From: Breznakiella homolactica | GTDB lineage: Bacteria; Spirochaetota; Spirochaetia; Treponematales; Breznakiellaceae | Length of the DNA stretch: 64,000 nucleotides | NCBI RefSeq assembly: GCF_016616095.2 | Contig: NZ_CP067089.2 | Coordinates: 4,526,001-4,590,000 of the forward strand | Direction: 5' to 3' | Part shown: piece after piece, positions 27,049-38,009 of the stretch | How positions within the stretch are numbered: position 1 is the first letter of the stretch | How the letters are laid out: every line of letters starts with the position of its first letter | Program-made: the position numbers and the translations under genes | The notes under the pieces: model-generated | Seen by the model: the letters and a program-made list of their open reading frames with translations, nothing else | What the model was told of the DNA's origin: nothing | The model's database searches: none

Positions 27049-28650
27049 TCATTCCCCGAAGGCGGTCCGCAGCAGTTCCTGGGTGTAAGGCTCCTTGGGG
27101 TTCCGCATGATTTCTTCCGCGGGACCCGCTTCCACCGCCTTCCCGTCTTTCATGATAAGAATGTAGTGGCACAGGGAGCGGACAACCCGCAGGTCGTGGC
27201 TTATAAAGATATAAGAAAGCCCCCGCCGTTCCTGGAGTTCCTTCAGCAGGGAAACAACCTGAAACTGTATTGTACGGTCGAGGCTTGACGTGGGCTCATC
27301 CAGGACGAGCAGCTCCGGTTCGAGAACCAGGCTGCGCGCCAGGGCAATGCGCTGCCGCTGGCCCCCGGAAAATTCGTTGGGGTACCGCGCCAGAAAATCC
27401 TCATCCCCCATGCCGACTTCCCCCAGGGCGGAAATAACCTTTTCCTTCCGCTCTTCCTTTGTCCCGATTCCGTGTATGAGCAGCCCTTCTCCGACAATAT
27501 CTTCCACCGTCATCCGGGGGCTCAGGGAGCCGTAGGGATCCTGGAAGATTATCTGCATCTTGTGCCGCAGGGGCCGGAGTTCCTTTTCCGAAAGGTTCTG
27601 TATTTCCCGGCCGTCGAGGATAATAGTGCCGCTGCTTTTTTCTAGCCTGAGGATCGCCTTGCCGAGGGTCGTCTTGCCGCTGCCGCTTTCCCCCACCAGC
27701 CCCAGGGTCTGTCCTTTCCGGAGGGTAAAATCGACGCCGTCAACCGCTTTTATATAACCGGTAACCCGGCGGAGAAAGCCTTTTTTTACCGGATAGTAGA
27801 CCTTCATGTCCCGGACTTCCGCGAGTACCGGCGCGGAATCATCCGGGACCGGGCTTTCACCGCCGGTATCCGATGAAATAAGGAGTTTGGTATAGGATTC
27901 CCGGGGACTGCGGAATATCTCGCCGGTGGTTCCGGTCTCGATGATGTTTCCGTCCCGCATAACCGCCACCCGGTCGGCCATGGACCGGACTATTCCGAGA
28001 TCGTGGGTGATGAAGAGCACCGCCATGCCGAGTTCCCGCTGCAGTTCCCTGATCAGCGCCAGTATCTGCGCCTGAATGGTCACATCCAGTGCGGTGGTGG
28101 GTTCATCGGCGATCAGAAGCTTGGGCTTATTGATCAGCGCCAGGGCGATCATGACCCGCTGGCGTTCTCCTCCGGACAGTTCATGGGGATAGGCTCCCAG
28201 CCGGCGTTCCGCGTCCCGGAGTCCGACCCGGCTGAGCCAGTCCAGCACCACCGGCCGGGCGGCCGCGGCGGAGAGTCCCTGGTGGAGAAACAGGGATTCG
28301 GCGAGCTGTTTTTCAATGCGGTGGAGGGGATTGAGGGAAGTCATGGGTTCCTGGAAGATCATTCCCATTTCCTTTCCCCGCATGGCTTCCAGTTCGCCGC
28401 TGTTCATGGCAAGTACGTTCCTGCCCTGAAACAGAATTTCGCCTCCGGGATACCGGATCCATTCCTCACTCAGCAGGCGCATCAAAGCCTGGGCGCTGAC
28501 GGTTTTTCCGGAACCGCTTTCCCCGACCAGGGCAAAGGTCTCATGTTCATCAATATGGAAATCGATGCCATGGATGACTTCCCTGGCGGATTCGCCGCTA
28601 CCGAAGGCGGCCCTGAAACCGCGGTATTCCACGAGATGGCCCTGGTTCAT
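27049..28650 (-). CDS. yejF: Peptide ABC transporter, fused double ATPase (YejF type)
   Basis: 533 residues holding two complete ABC ATPases in one chain. Each half has Walker A GESGSGKT, an ABC signature (LSGGERQR in the first, FSGGQRQR in the second) and Walker [11 protein letters not shown] or [10 protein letters not shown]. OppD/OppF-type systems usually use two proteins; the fusion is characteristic of YejF. It powers the importer encoded by the three upstream genes and starts with an ATGA overlap on yejE (CCGGAGGA upstream). It is the last gene of the operon. Confidence 0.93.
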   Translation of the reverse strand: MNQGHLVEYRGFRAAFGSGESAREVIHGIDFHIDEHETFALVGESGSGKTVSAQALMRLLSEEWIRYPGGEILFQGRNVLAMNSGELEAMRGKEMGMIFQEPMTSLNPLHRIEKQLAESLFLHQGLSAAAARPVVLDWLSRVGLRDAERRLGAYPHELSGGERQRVMIALALINKPKLLIADEPTTALDVTIQAQILALIRELQRELGMAVLFITHDLGIVRSMADRVAVMRDGNIIETGTTGEIFRSPRESYTKLLISSDTGGESPVPDDSAPVLAEVRDMKVYYPVKKGFLRRVTGYIKAVDGVDFTLRKGQTLGLVGESGSGKTTLGKAILRLEKSSGTIILDGREIQNLSEKELRPLRHKMQIIFQDPYGSLSPRMTVEDIVGEGLLIHGIGTKEERKEKVISALGEVGMGDEDFLARYPNEFSGGQRQRIALARSLVLEPELLVLDEPTSSLDRTIQFQVVSLLKELQERRGLSYIFISHDLRVVRSLCHYILIMKDGKAVEAGPAEEIMRNPKEPYTQELLRTAFGE

Positions 28651-29654
28651 ACATTCCTCCGGGGATCAAAGGCGTCACGGACGCCTTCTCCGATAAATAC
28701 CAGGAGACTTAAGGTGAGAGCCAGAATGACAAAAGCCGAAATGCCGAGCCAAGGCGCGTGGAGGTTCGCCTTGCCCTGGGCCAGGAGTTCCCCCAAAGAA
28801 GGCGACCCCACGGGAAGCCCGAATCCCAGGAAGTCCAGGGACGTCAGGGTGGTGATGGATCCTCCCAGGATAAAAGGCAGGTAACTCAGCGCGGAGGTCA
28901 TGGCGTTGGGCAGTATATGGACAAACATGATCCGGCTGTGCTTCATTCCCATGGCCCGGGCGGAGAGGACGTATTCGAAATTTCTGGCCCGGAGGAATTC
29001 CGCCCTGACCACCCCGACGAGGCTCATCCACCCGAACAGCAGGGTTATTCCCAGAAGCCACCAGAAGTTCGGTTCTATCACCGATGAAAGGATGATGAGC
29101 AGAAACAGAGTCGGCATGCCGGACCAGACTTCCATGAACCGCTGGAAGATAATATCAAACCGTCCGCCGTAATACCCCTGGACAGCCCCCAGGGTTATTC
29201 CGATGAGGGATCCGAAGACGGTAAGGGTCAGCCCGAAGAGAACGGAAATCCTGAACCCGTAGAGTACCCGGGCGGCCACATCACGCCCCCGGTCGTCGGT
29301 GCCGAGCCAGTTTTCCCGGGTCGGCGGAGACGGGGCGGGGCTGGGAAGATTATAGTTGATTGTTTTATAGTTGAATTTGACCGGAGTCCGGATCATCCAT
29401 CCTTTTTCCTCAATGAGGGAGATGATAAAGGGATCCCGGTAGTCGGTATAAATGTCGAATTCCCCGCCAAAAACGAGTTCCGAATAGTTTTTAACTATCG
29501 GGAAATAAAACCTGTTGTCGTATCTGACCAGGATAGGCCGGTCATTGGCGATAAATTCGGCGAAAAGGCTTACCGCAAAGAGTACACCGAAAATCCAGAG
29601 GGAAATAAAACTTTTGCGGTTTTTCCGGAACCGCTGCCAACGGTTACGTCTCAT
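28647..29654 (-). CDS. yejE: Peptide ABC transporter permease (YejE type)
   Basis: 335 residues. One N-terminal TM (about 17-35) is followed by a long periplasmic loop containing [15 protein letters not shown], typical of YejE, and then five TMs of the BPD_transp_1 permease domain with the EAA-type loop [20 protein letters not shown]. It pairs with YejB to form the membrane channel. It overlaps yejB and yejF at ATGA junctions. Confidence 0.93.
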   Translation of the reverse strand: MRRNRWQRFRKNRKSFISLWIFGVLFAVSLFAEFIANDRPILVRYDNRFYFPIVKNYSELVFGGEFDIYTDYRDPFIISLIEEKGWMIRTPVKFNYKTINYNLPSPAPSPPTRENWLGTDDRGRDVAARVLYGFRISVLFGLTLTVFGSLIGITLGAVQGYYGGRFDIIFQRFMEVWSGMPTLFLLIILSSVIEPNFWWLLGITLLFGWMSLVGVVRAEFLRARNFEYVLSARAMGMKHSRIMFVHILPNAMTSALSYLPFILGGSITTLTSLDFLGFGLPVGSPSLGELLAQGKANLHAPWLGISAFVILALTLSLLVFIGEGVRDAFDPRRNV

Positions 29655-30742
29655 CGCCGGCCCTCAAAATCGATCCTGGGATCCACAATGGTGTACATGA
29701 GGTCGCTGACCAGGGAAAGCAGCAGTCCTAAAAGGGTGAATATGTACAGTGTGGCGAAGATCACCGGATAATCCCGCTGCATGGTGGATTCAAACCCCAG
29801 AAGCCCCAGTCCTTCCAGGGAAAAAATCACCTCGATCAGGAGGGACCCGGTAAAGAACATGGATATAAAGGCCGAAGGAAATCCGGCGATCACGATGAGC
29901 ATGGCGTTCCTGAATACATGTTTGATGAGGATTCCTTTTTCCGTAAGGCCCTTTGCCCGGGCAGTCATGACATACTGTTTGTGGATTTCATCCAGGAATG
30001 AATTCTTGGTCAGCATGGTCAGGGACGCGAAGCCGCCGATTACCATTGCCAGGATAGGCAGCACCAAGTGCCAGAAATAATCGAGAATCTTCCGCCCGAA
30101 ACTCAGTTCCGCGAAATTGACCGAAACGAGTCCCCGGAGGGGAAATATTTTCAGGAAACTGCCTCCCGCGAAAAGTACCACCAGAAGAACCGCGAACAGG
30201 AACGACGGGATGGCGTTTCCCAGAACCACCGCGGTGCTGGTCCACAGGTCAAACCGGGTGCCGTTTTTTACCGCCTTCCGTATGCCCAGGGGAATGGATA
30301 CCAGGTATATGATGAGGGTGCTCCACAGCCCCAGTGAAATGGATACCGGCAGGCGTTCCGCGATCAGGCTGAGCACGGACCGTCCCCTGAAGAGGCTGTC
30401 CCCGAAATTAAAGGTAACGTAATTTTTGAGCATATCGAGATACCGGACCCAGATGGGCTTGTCGAAGCCGAAGCGTTTTTCAATTTCGGCAATTACCTCA
30501 GGATCGAGTCCCCGGGAGCCGCGGTATCTGGACGAATCCATTCCGCCGCTGTCGGGAACACCGCTCATTCCGCCCCCGGTGATACGCTGCAGCGAAGCGT
30601 TCCCTTCCAGCCCCTGCATTTCCGCAATGGCCTGGTCCACGGGGCCGCCCGGAGCAATCTGGACAATAAAGAAATTGATCGTAATTATCGCCCAGATAGT
30701 GGGGATGACCAGCAGAAGCCGCCGTGCAATATACGCCGCCAT
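29651..30742 (-). CDS. yejB: Peptide ABC transporter permease (YejB type)
   Basis: 363 residues: N-terminal TM ([18 protein letters not shown]), a periplasmic insert of about 90 residues with the [13 protein letters not shown] start characteristic of YejB, then the permease domain with the conserved loop [18 protein letters not shown]. The frame continues upstream to a GTG at 30754, but the ATG at 30742, overlapping the yejA stop as TAATG, matches the usual YejB length and N-terminus. Confidence 0.92.
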   Translation of the reverse strand: MAAYIARRLLLVIPTIWAIITINFFIVQIAPGGPVDQAIAEMQGLEGNASLQRITGGGMSGVPDSGGMDSSRYRGSRGLDPEVIAEIEKRFGFDKPIWVRYLDMLKNYVTFNFGDSLFRGRSVLSLIAERLPVSISLGLWSTLIIYLVSIPLGIRKAVKNGTRFDLWTSTAVVLGNAIPSFLFAVLLVVLFAGGSFLKIFPLRGLVSVNFAELSFGRKILDYFWHLVLPILAMVIGGFASLTMLTKNSFLDEIHKQYVMTARAKGLTEKGILIKHVFRNAMLIVIAGFPSAFISMFFTGSLLIEVIFSLEGLGLLGFESTMQRDYPVIFATLYIFTLLGLLLSLVSDLMYTIVDPRIDFEGRR

Positions 30743-32526
30743 TATTCTAACCACCAGGTATCGAAGCCCAGGGAATAGGTGGGCGGTATTTCGGGTCTTG
30801 CCAGTTTCTTATTGTAGGCCACCCTGAATTCGGAGGTGTGCCACTGGGGAACGATATAATAATTCCAGGATAAAACCCGGTCCAGGGCTCTGCCCCAGGC
30901 GAGCAGGGCGTCTTCATCTTCCTGGCTCGCAATGATGCCGTCGATAAGGTAATCAATGGCCGGATCCGTAACCCCGGCCATGTTGTAGCTTGATTCAATA
31001 TAATCGGAATGCCAGAACAGCGCCAGGCTGGAGCCGGGATAAATCTGGGCTTCGTATCCCCGGTCGAGCATGTCGTAGTCCCGTGACCGCAGGCGGTTCA
31101 CGTACTGGCTGGAATCCACCATTCTTATTTTCATCTCGATTCCCATACGCTCAAGGTTCCGCTGGAATGGAATGGCAATCCGTTCCGATTCGGAGGTATA
31201 TATCAGCAGCTCAAAACTCATCTGTCTGCCGGTCTCGGCGCTGATAAGCTTTCCGTTTCTAAGTTCCCAGCCCGCTTCCTTCAGGAGGGCCAGTGCCTCC
31301 CGCATCTGCGGCCGGATAAAGCCGGACCCGTCGGTTCGTGAGGGATTGTATTCTTCCGTAAAAACCTCCGGGGGAATGCTGTCCCTGATGGGCTCCAGGA
31401 TTTCAATTTCCTCCCGGGAGGGCAGGCCGGTGGCTTCGTACATAGTATTCGTAAAATAACTTCTCGTTCTGGTATACTGGCTGTAGAATAAATTCTTGTT
31501 TATCCATTCAAAATCCATGGCGTAGTTGATTGCCCGGCGGACCCGCTGGTCCTGAAAAACCGGCCGCTGGGTGTTAATATTAAACCCGATCAGGGGCCGC
31601 GGCATCGTATGGGGGATTACTTCTTTAATTATCGTTCCCGCGTTGAACGCCGGACCGGTATACTGGGTCACCCAGTTCATAAGATTCGATTCACTTCTGA
31701 AATCGTACTCCCCGGACTTGAACGCCTCCAGCGCAATGGTATCATCCCGGTAGTAGTCGTACCGTATCCGGTCAAAATTGTACCGTCCTTTTCTGGAGGG
31801 GAGATCCGCGGCCCAGTAATCCTTAACCCGTTCCAGCGTGACATACTGTCCCATTTTATAATCCCCCACCCGGTACGGCCCGGTCCCAACCGGGGGAATG
31901 ATAAGGGGTTCGGAAAAATCCCTGCTCTCCCAGAACCGCTTCGGGAGAACCGTCAGTCCGCAGAGAGCCATCATAAGTTCTCTGTTTCCCGGTTCAGGCA
32001 GGTCAAAGCGGACCGCGTGGCTCCCGATAACCGTGGCGGTAATATCCTTGTAGTACACCCGGAACTGGGGGACCCCTTTTTCATAAAAAATATTGAATGA
32101 AAACGCCACATCCTCGGCCGTTATGGGGACCCCGTCCTGGTCGGCCGCTTTCGGGTTGATATAAAAAATTATGAATGAATAATCCTCGGGGTATTCGATT
32201 TTTTCCGCGATCAGGGGATACATGGATTCATCTTCATCGTATGAATTAACCATAAGCGTATCGTAGTAATACGTCCATCCCGCGGCCCGGTCTCCCCTGA
32301 GCGCGTAGGCGTGAAAATTATCATAGGTTCCGATGGCGTGAAGTATAACGGTTCCGCCCTTGGGGGCATCGGGATTGACGTATTCAAAATGGGTAAAGCC
32401 TGTTTCGTATTTCGCTTCACCCCGCATGGCAATGTGGTCGGTGACAATGGTTTTTTCGGACTGACCCTGGACCGGCAGTACGGCCAGGATAAACAGCAAA
32501 CCGGCAAATACCTTATTTATTTTCAC
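30742..32526 (-). CDS. yejA: Peptide ABC transporter substrate-binding protein (YejA type)
   Basis: 594 residues with a cleavable signal peptide (about 1-22, no lipobox) and an SBP_bac_5 fold. Family signatures: [12 protein letters not shown] near the start, [13 protein letters not shown], and [20 protein letters not shown]. In gammaproteobacteria Yej proteins import peptides, including microcin C and similar peptidyl-nucleotides. Here the natural ligand is unknown; oligopeptides are the safe inference. The start is GTG with GGGAGG upstream. It heads the yejABEF operon, a complete importer in one unit. Confidence 0.92.
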   Translation of the reverse strand: MKINKVFAGLLFILAVLPVQGQSEKTIVTDHIAMRGEAKYETGFTHFEYVNPDAPKGGTVILHAIGTYDNFHAYALRGDRAAGWTYYYDTLMVNSYDEDESMYPLIAEKIEYPEDYSFIIFYINPKAADQDGVPITAEDVAFSFNIFYEKGVPQFRVYYKDITATVIGSHAVRFDLPEPGNRELMMALCGLTVLPKRFWESRDFSEPLIIPPVGTGPYRVGDYKMGQYVTLERVKDYWAADLPSRKGRYNFDRIRYDYYRDDTIALEAFKSGEYDFRSESNLMNWVTQYTGPAFNAGTIIKEVIPHTMPRPLIGFNINTQRPVFQDQRVRRAINYAMDFEWINKNLFYSQYTRTRSYFTNTMYEATGLPSREEIEILEPIRDSIPPEVFTEEYNPSRTDGSGFIRPQMREALALLKEAGWELRNGKLISAETGRQMSFELLIYTSESERIAIPFQRNLERMGIEMKIRMVDSSQYVNRLRSRDYDMLDRGYEAQIYPGSSLALFWHSDYIESSYNMAGVTDPAIDYLIDGIIASQEDEDALLAWGRALDRVLSWNYYIVPQWHTSEFRVAYNKKLARPEIPPTYSLGFDTWWLE

Positions 32527-32712
32527 TATACCTCCCGGGTGGGTTAGTTACAGCATAAAAAGAGTCACGCTCCCCGTCAACCGGGAAAAACGCACTTTGT
32601 TTGCCGGGCTCCCTGTTGTGTTTTATTGTAATTTTCTTTTGATATTTTGGATATTCCTTCTTAATACCATTATATTTATTTTAAGATCTTAAAATATCTA
32701 TAAGGATACCCT

Positions 32713-34788
32713 ATGGAGAATGCAAAACTCATTCAGGTTGATGAAGAAAAGTGCAATAATTGTCATTCATGTATTTCCGTATGTCCCGTAAAGACCTGTA
32801 TCGATGGTTCCGGGGACAAAGTTGCGGTCATTGCGGAACGCTGCATCGGCTGCGGCCAGTGCATCCCCGCGTGCAAACAGCAGGCCCGTTCTATCGTGGA
32901 TGATACGGCGGCCTTCTTTAAGGATCTGTCCGAAAATGTTCCCATGGTCGCTATTGTGGCTCCCGCGGTGGCCGCAGTATTTGACGATAGCTGGCTTAAA
33001 CTGAACGGCTATTTAAAATCCATCGGGGTTAAAGCGGTGTTCGATGTATCCTTCGGGGCTGAACTCACCGCAAAATCCTATCTGGACTACGCGAAAAGGG
33101 AAAAACCGAAAACCATCATTGCCCAGCCCTGCGCTGCCCTGGTCAGTTACTGCCAGATGTACAACCCCGAACTGCTCCAGTACCTTGCCCCTGCCCACAG
33201 TCCCATGCTCCATACCGCGGCAATGATACGGGAATTTTTCCCGGAGTATAAGAATTGCCGCATTGCCGCTATTTCACCGTGTACCTCGAAGAAACGTGAA
33301 TTCGAAGAGACCGGCCTTATCCGCTACAACGTTACCATGATCCACCTGAAAGAGGAAATGGAAAAAAGGAAGGTATCCTTAAGTTCATTTTCACCGCTGG
33401 AATACGATGGTCCCCGGGCTGAACGGGCGGTTCTTTTTTCCACCCCCGGCGGGCTTAAGGAAACGGTTATCCGGGATGCTCCGGATATCACCCCGAAAAT
33501 CCGCCGCATCGAGGGACCCGAAATCGTATACGATTATCTCAACGAAATTCCCAGGATGGTGGAAGAAAATGTCGCTCCCTTTATTGTGGACTGCCTCAAC
33601 TGCTCCGCGGGATGCAATGGAGGGCCGGGGACCGGCAATTACAACCAGCCCATTGACCGGCTGGAGGCGCGGGTAGAGAAAAGGAAAAAAGCGGAAATCC
33701 GGGAAAACAAACGGAATCCCCTCAGGAATCCTCTCAAGACATCCCTTAAGAAATTCTGGAAGCCCGGCCTGTACAACCGGAATTACGTGGACCTCAGCGG
33801 CCAGATTGCCTTCAGGACTCCCAATAAAACCGAGCTTGAGGAAATCTACCGGATGATGAAAAAACATTCCCAGGAGGATATGCTCAACTGCTCCGCCTGC
33901 GGGTATTTTACCTGTCAGGGCATGGCCGAGGCCATCTACAACGGGCTTAACCGACCGGAGAACTGCCACCAGTACCTGAAAGTAGACGCCGAGGAAAATC
34001 TGCGGGAAGGCGCGGCCAATCTGGCCAACAGCCTCATTTCGGAGATTGAAAAATCAAAACACATGTTTGAGGAACTCCATACCAAGATGTCCCAGTTCCT
34101 GGAGATCAACGGCCGGCAGGATGACGCCCTGCGGAAATCCAATATGGAAATGGAGGAGCTTATCAGGAACATCCAGGCGGTTAGCTCCCTGACGGAGGAA
34201 AAACGCCGGGATATAGACAATCTGGGCCATGCCGCAATCCAGGTAAAAAAGGATATGCAGGATCTGCTGAAGTCCCTGTCCGATGTGGAGCACGCCACCA
34301 ACAATATTGCGGGTATCGCGGATATTATTGAAGATGTGGCCTCATCGACCAATCTGCTGGCCATGAACGCCGCCATTGAGGCGGCCCACGCGGGTAATTC
34401 CGGACGGGGCTTTGCCGTGGTTGCCAATGAAATCCGCGGTCTTTCCGGAACAACCGGGAAGAATGCGGGCAGCATAACCCAGAACATCAAGGAAATAATC
34501 AGCCAGATCGGAACATCCCTGTCCCTGTCCGGCAAAACCGATACGGTCATGACCGATATGATCAGCAGTGTGGATACGGCGGAAAAAAGCTTTTCCGAAA
34601 TTCTCAAGTCCCATACCGACATCGCGGACCGGACAAAACTGCTTACGTCGGATCTCAACGCCCTGGATGCCACCGCGGAAACCCTGAGAAGTTCCTCCCA
34701 GGCAATTATTGCCGAGCTCGACTCCATGAAAACACTGATAGAAACCCTGGGCACCGCGGCGGACGCGGCAAAGTCACAGCAGCTGTAA
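32713..34788 (+). CDS. [FeFe]-hydrogenase-type sensor fused to a chemoreceptor signalling domain
   Basis: 691 residues, no TM segments. In order: two 4Fe-4S ferredoxin motifs (Cys14-17-20-24 and 44-47-50-54), an H-cluster domain retaining Cys140, 190, 297 and 301, an extra Fe-S domain (Cys393, 396, 401, 418; PF04060 type), then coiled coil and an MCP signalling tip (about 535-580, including [16 protein letters not shown]). The canonical L1 motif TSCCP is AQPCA, so the proton-relay Cys of catalytic enzymes is absent, as in sensory group C hydrogenases. It likely senses H2 or redox state and talks to CheA/CheW in the cytoplasm. AAGGA precedes the ATG. Confidence 0.9.
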   Translation: MENAKLIQVDEEKCNNCHSCISVCPVKTCIDGSGDKVAVIAERCIGCGQCIPACKQQARSIVDDTAAFFKDLSENVPMVAIVAPAVAAVFDDSWLKLNGYLKSIGVKAVFDVSFGAELTAKSYLDYAKREKPKTIIAQPCAALVSYCQMYNPELLQYLAPAHSPMLHTAAMIREFFPEYKNCRIAAISPCTSKKREFEETGLIRYNVTMIHLKEEMEKRKVSLSSFSPLEYDGPRAERAVLFSTPGGLKETVIRDAPDITPKIRRIEGPEIVYDYLNEIPRMVEENVAPFIVDCLNCSAGCNGGPGTGNYNQPIDRLEARVEKRKKAEIRENKRNPLRNPLKTSLKKFWKPGLYNRNYVDLSGQIAFRTPNKTELEEIYRMMKKHSQEDMLNCSACGYFTCQGMAEAIYNGLNRPENCHQYLKVDAEENLREGAANLANSLISEIEKSKHMFEELHTKMSQFLEINGRQDDALRKSNMEMEELIRNIQAVSSLTEEKRRDIDNLGHAAIQVKKDMQDLLKSLSDVEHATNNIAGIADIIEDVASSTNLLAMNAAIEAAHAGNSGRGFAVVANEIRGLSGTTGKNAGSITQNIKEIISQIGTSLSLSGKTDTVMTDMISSVDTAEKSFSEILKSHTDIADRTKLLTSDLNALDATAETLRSSSQAIIAELDSMKTLIETLGTAADAAKSQQL

Positions 34789-35385
34789 TCCGGCAGGCTG
34801 TTCACCGCGCTGCAGGCGGCGGATTTTTTCCATAGCCCCGAACATCGCCGGTTCGGGGTTTTTGATCACCGCCTCATCCAGGGTAACCCATTCCGCTCCG
34901 TGGGATTCTGCGCTGATCCGTACGGCGTCGGTATCCGCGGCGAGCAGATACCGGATATCGTAATGCCAATGGAAGGGAACATCCCGCCACGCCGGCACCG
35001 GGAGGACCGCCGCGTCGAAAACCGCGTCTCCCATTACGGATTCCGCGGTGATTCCGGTTTCCTCAGCGCTTTCCCGGAGCGCGGTTTCATACACCGTTTC
35101 CTCCGGATCGCAGTGGCCGCCGGGCTGGACCCACAGCCCGAGTTTTTTGTGGTGCACCAGGAGAACACGGCTGTAATCCCGGCTGGTGATAAAAACCGAC
35201 CCGGTAATATGCCCGCCGGGACACGCCCGGGAGAATACATCCTCCCCGGCGACGGTAAATTCCAGGATTCTGTCCGCGGTTTCTCCGCATTCGGGCCATT
35301 GCCGCCGGTAGCGTTCAAGGCTGGCCAAAAGGTGGTCCCGGGGATTCCGGCGCGTATTTCCGGATGGTCCGTGGAGGCGGTTCAT
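34774..35385 (-). CDS. NUDIX hydrolase
   Basis: 203 residues with a full Nudix box: [20 protein letters not shown] followed by ETG (G-x5-E-x7-R-E-x2-E-E-x-G pattern). The preceding [15 protein letters not shown] is typical of hydrolases of nucleoside-diphosphate-linked compounds. Substrate unknown. Its 3' end overlaps the end of the convergent hydrogenase-sensor gene by 15 nt. It is 9 nt downstream of the cardiolipin synthase gene on the same strand, so likely co-transcribed. Confidence 0.9.
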   Translation of the reverse strand: MNRLHGPSGNTRRNPRDHLLASLERYRRQWPECGETADRILEFTVAGEDVFSRACPGGHITGSVFITSRDYSRVLLVHHKKLGLWVQPGGHCDPEETVYETALRESAEETGITAESVMGDAVFDAAVLPVPAWRDVPFHWHYDIRYLLAADTDAVRISAESHGAEWVTLDEAVIKNPEPAMFGAMEKIRRLQRGEQPAGLQLL

Positions 35386-35394
35386 ACTGATCTC

Positions 35395-36936
35395 CTACAT
35401 CAGTGGCGCGAACAAACGCAGGATCGCCCGTCCCATCTTCCGGTACCAGGAAATATTCCGGTGTTCATTGAGGCTGACCTCCCAGCACTTTTCGAGGGTG
35501 GCTAAAAAATCGTCCCTGATCTCCGCGATGCTGGAGGTGCCGTACAGCCAGGCCCCGCATTCGTAATGGAGATACAGACTCCGGAAGTCGAGATTTACCG
35601 TCCCGACGACCCCGCAGGAATCATCAGCCACAAAGGACTTGGCGTGGATAAACCCCGGGATATACTCATATATCCTGACATTGTTTTCCAGGAGGGGGCC
35701 GTAGTAAGCCCTGGTTACCGCATGGACATACCACTTATCCCCAATATGAGGCGTGATGATCCGGACATCCACTCCTGATTGTGCCGCCGCCGACAGGGCG
35801 GTTATGAGCTCATTGTCTATTACCAGATACGGGCTGGTAATGTAAATGTACTTTTCGGCCTTGTAGATCATGTTGAGGTATACATTTTCTCCCGTGGCAA
35901 TATGATCCAGGGGAATATCGAGATAGGGCTGTACGTAACCCTGTTCCCCGGGAACCGGCTCTCCTATTCCCTCGGGCCGGTAATACGTATAATCCCGTTC
36001 TTCACCCCGGGTAAAATCCCACATGGTAAGGAACATCACGGTGAATCCCCACGCGGCATCCCCCCTGAGCAGGATAGCGGTATCTTTCCAGTGGCCGTGT
36101 TTATCTCTGGCATTGATATACTCATCCGCGAGGTTAATGCCGCCGGTAAAACAGACCTTGCCGTCAATGGACACTATTTTCCGGTGGTCCCGGTTGTTGA
36201 ACCGCGATGACAGCACCGGCACAAAGGGGCTGAATACAACGCATTTGATCCCCAGGGATTCAAGTTTTTTATCGTATTTATAGGGAAGGGTAAACATACA
36301 GCCCAGGTCATCGTACATAACCCGCACATCCAGCCCTTCCTTAGCCTTCCTGGCCAGGATTTCCAGGATGCTGTCCCACATCACCCCTTCCTCAATGATG
36401 AAATACTCCATGAAAATATACCGTTCGGCCTTTTCCAGTTCCTCCTTGAGGCGGCTGAACATCAGCTCCCCCAGGGAAAGGTATTCCGAAGCGGTGCAGT
36501 CAAAGGCCGGCATTTTACAGCAGTTTTCGATATACCGTACCTGGTTGGCGGCGGCGGGGCTCTTTTTATCGATCTCTTCCAGGACCCGGGCAGTGCCGCC
36601 GCCGTATACCGCCGCGATTTGTTTTTCCCTGATACGGATATACCGTTCCTTGTCGGATTTTTTAACCCGGTTGAGCCCGAACAGGAGGTAAAAAAGCCCC
36701 CCGAAAATCGGCACCAGGAGCAATGGAATGATCCATGCCAGTTTATATTCGGGATTGTTGCTGCTGTTTATGATCTGAAGAAGCAGAATCGTGCCGATAA
36801 CGTAACAAATTGCGTAAAAATACACAAAATACTGGTTAAACCGCCATATCATCCCCACCAGAAGCAGGATTTGGATGATCATGAGCAAAATAATAATGAT
36901 AATTCGGTGAAAAAGCAGCTGAAACAGCTTCTTCAT
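35395..36936 (-). CDS. cls: Cardiolipin synthase (phospholipase D family)
   Basis: 513 residues. Two N-terminal TMs (about 7-30 and 36-58), then two PLD catalytic motifs, HRKIVSIDGKVCFTGG and HAKSFVADDSCGVVGTVN, each H-x-K-x4-D. The enzyme joins two phosphatidylglycerols into cardiolipin at the inner membrane. The start at 36936 places GAGGAGGA 6 nt upstream; the ATG at 36942 directly abuts that site and is less likely. The region upstream is an AT-rich divergent promoter area shared with cheY. Confidence 0.93.
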   Translation of the reverse strand: MKKLFQLLFHRIIIIILLMIIQILLLVGMIWRFNQYFVYFYAICYVIGTILLLQIINSSNNPEYKLAWIIPLLLVPIFGGLFYLLFGLNRVKKSDKERYIRIREKQIAAVYGGGTARVLEEIDKKSPAAANQVRYIENCCKMPAFDCTASEYLSLGELMFSRLKEELEKAERYIFMEYFIIEEGVMWDSILEILARKAKEGLDVRVMYDDLGCMFTLPYKYDKKLESLGIKCVVFSPFVPVLSSRFNNRDHRKIVSIDGKVCFTGGINLADEYINARDKHGHWKDTAILLRGDAAWGFTVMFLTMWDFTRGEERDYTYYRPEGIGEPVPGEQGYVQPYLDIPLDHIATGENVYLNMIYKAEKYIYITSPYLVIDNELITALSAAAQSGVDVRIITPHIGDKWYVHAVTRAYYGPLLENNVRIYEYIPGFIHAKSFVADDSCGVVGTVNLDFRSLYLHYECGAWLYGTSSIAEIRDDFLATLEKCWEVSLNEHRNISWYRKMGRAILRLFAPLM

Positions 36937-37130
36937 AGTCATTCCTCCTCAAAAACTGACTATAGTTTACTATTTCTGTGGCCTTTATGGGGCGGAGAAT
37001 ATAACTTTTTGTTGTATTTGGTTGCTTTTTTTTATCTCCTGGATATATTATGCATAGTTTATCAATTAAGAAAACAAGCATAAAATAGTTTTTCAGGAGA
37101 TTACTACATTTTACAAGGAACTGGTACACC

Positions 37131-37499
37131 ATGAAAATTCTAGTTTGTGACGACGCCGATGTGATGAGGAGAATACATATAAATATTCTTATGGAGCATG
37201 GTATCAATCCTAATGATATTATCCAGGCCGGCAACGGAAAAGAGGCCCTGGAAAAAATTGAAGGAAACACCATCCGCCTCTTCCTAATTGACTGGAATAT
37301 GCCAAACCTCAACGGATTCGAGCTGGTTCAGAAAATCCGTACTATGGATCAGTATAAAACAACCCCTATCGTAATGGTAACCGCAGAAGGCGGACGGTAC
37401 AATGTGATGGAAGCCATTGAGGCGGGGGTAACGAATTACGTTCTAAAGCCCATAAAAGCCGATATTCTCTGGTCCAAGATAAAACCGTATTTGGAATAA
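37131..37499 (+). CDS. cheY: CheY-type response regulator
   Basis: 122 residues, a receiver domain only. The acidic pair Asp7-Asp8, phospho-acceptor Asp54 (LIDWNMP), Thr84 and Lys106 (VLKPIK) are all present. Without an output domain it acts by binding a partner such as a flagellar switch, or as a phosphate shuttle. It heads an operon with a CheX phosphatase and a membrane CheA-like kinase, so it is probably their dedicated receiver. AAGGA lies upstream. An inverted repeat (ATCTCCTG at 37034-37041, CAGGAGAT at 37094-37101) sits in the leader region. Confidence 0.93.
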   Translation: MKILVCDDADVMRRIHINILMEHGINPNDIIQAGNGKEALEKIEGNTIRLFLIDWNMPNLNGFELVQKIRTMDQYKTTPIVMVTAEGGRYNVMEAIEAGVTNYVLKPIKADILWSKIKPYLE

Positions 37500-37553
37500 G
37501 CGGATCCCCGCGGCCCGTCCTGCTGATATGCATAAACACCATGGAGAAATAAT

Positions 37554-38006
37554 GTGAAAGTTGATTATATTAATCCGTTTATCAAGTCGTCCTTAAATTT
37601 TTTCAAAGATTACCTTGAAATTGATATCGAATCCCATAAAGCGTATATCGAAAAAAATCCCGAGGAGATCACCGGAATCTCCGCGATCATTGGTTTGGCC
37701 GGGGAAATAAAAGGCCAGGTGGTCCTCAATTTCTCCCGGGAAACGGCCATATCCCTGGCCTCTATTTTCGGCGGCACCCAGTACCGGGCTGTTTCAAAGG
37801 ACGTGGTGGATGTGGTCGGGGAAATGGTTAATATTATCGCGGGAGCCGCGAAACAATACCTGGAGCAGCGGATAGAAATATCCCTTCCCGGGGTTGTGTT
37901 CGGGGATTCCTACCGATTTGCCTGGGGCGGGACTGTTCCTGTAATCGCCATTCCTTTTACAACCCAGTACGGCCGCATCACGATCTACGTGTCAATTAAG
38001 GAATAA
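37554..38006 (+). CDS. cheX: CheX-type CheY-P phosphatase
   Basis: 150 residues of the CheX/CheC fold, which removes phosphate from CheY-P. The helix carrying the catalytic Glu and Asn is seen at VVGEMVNIIAGAAKQYLE (E-x2-N motif, about residues 89-106). Start is GTG with GGAG 8-9 nt upstream. It lies 54 nt after cheY and 3 nt before the kinase gene. CheX is the usual phosphatase of spirochaetes, which often lack CheZ. Confidence 0.88.
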   Translation: MKVDYINPFIKSSLNFFKDYLEIDIESHKAYIEKNPEEITGISAIIGLAGEIKGQVVLNFSRETAISLASIFGGTQYRAVSKDVVDVVGEMVNIIAGAAKQYLEQRIEISLPGVVFGDSYRFAWGGTVPVIAIPFTTQYGRITIYVSIKE

Positions 38007-38009
38007 TAA

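Noticed and set aside
32713-34788. Catalytic HydA hydrogenase
   Set aside because: The L1 motif lacks the proton-relay Cys and the protein ends in a chemoreceptor domain, so a sensory role fits better.
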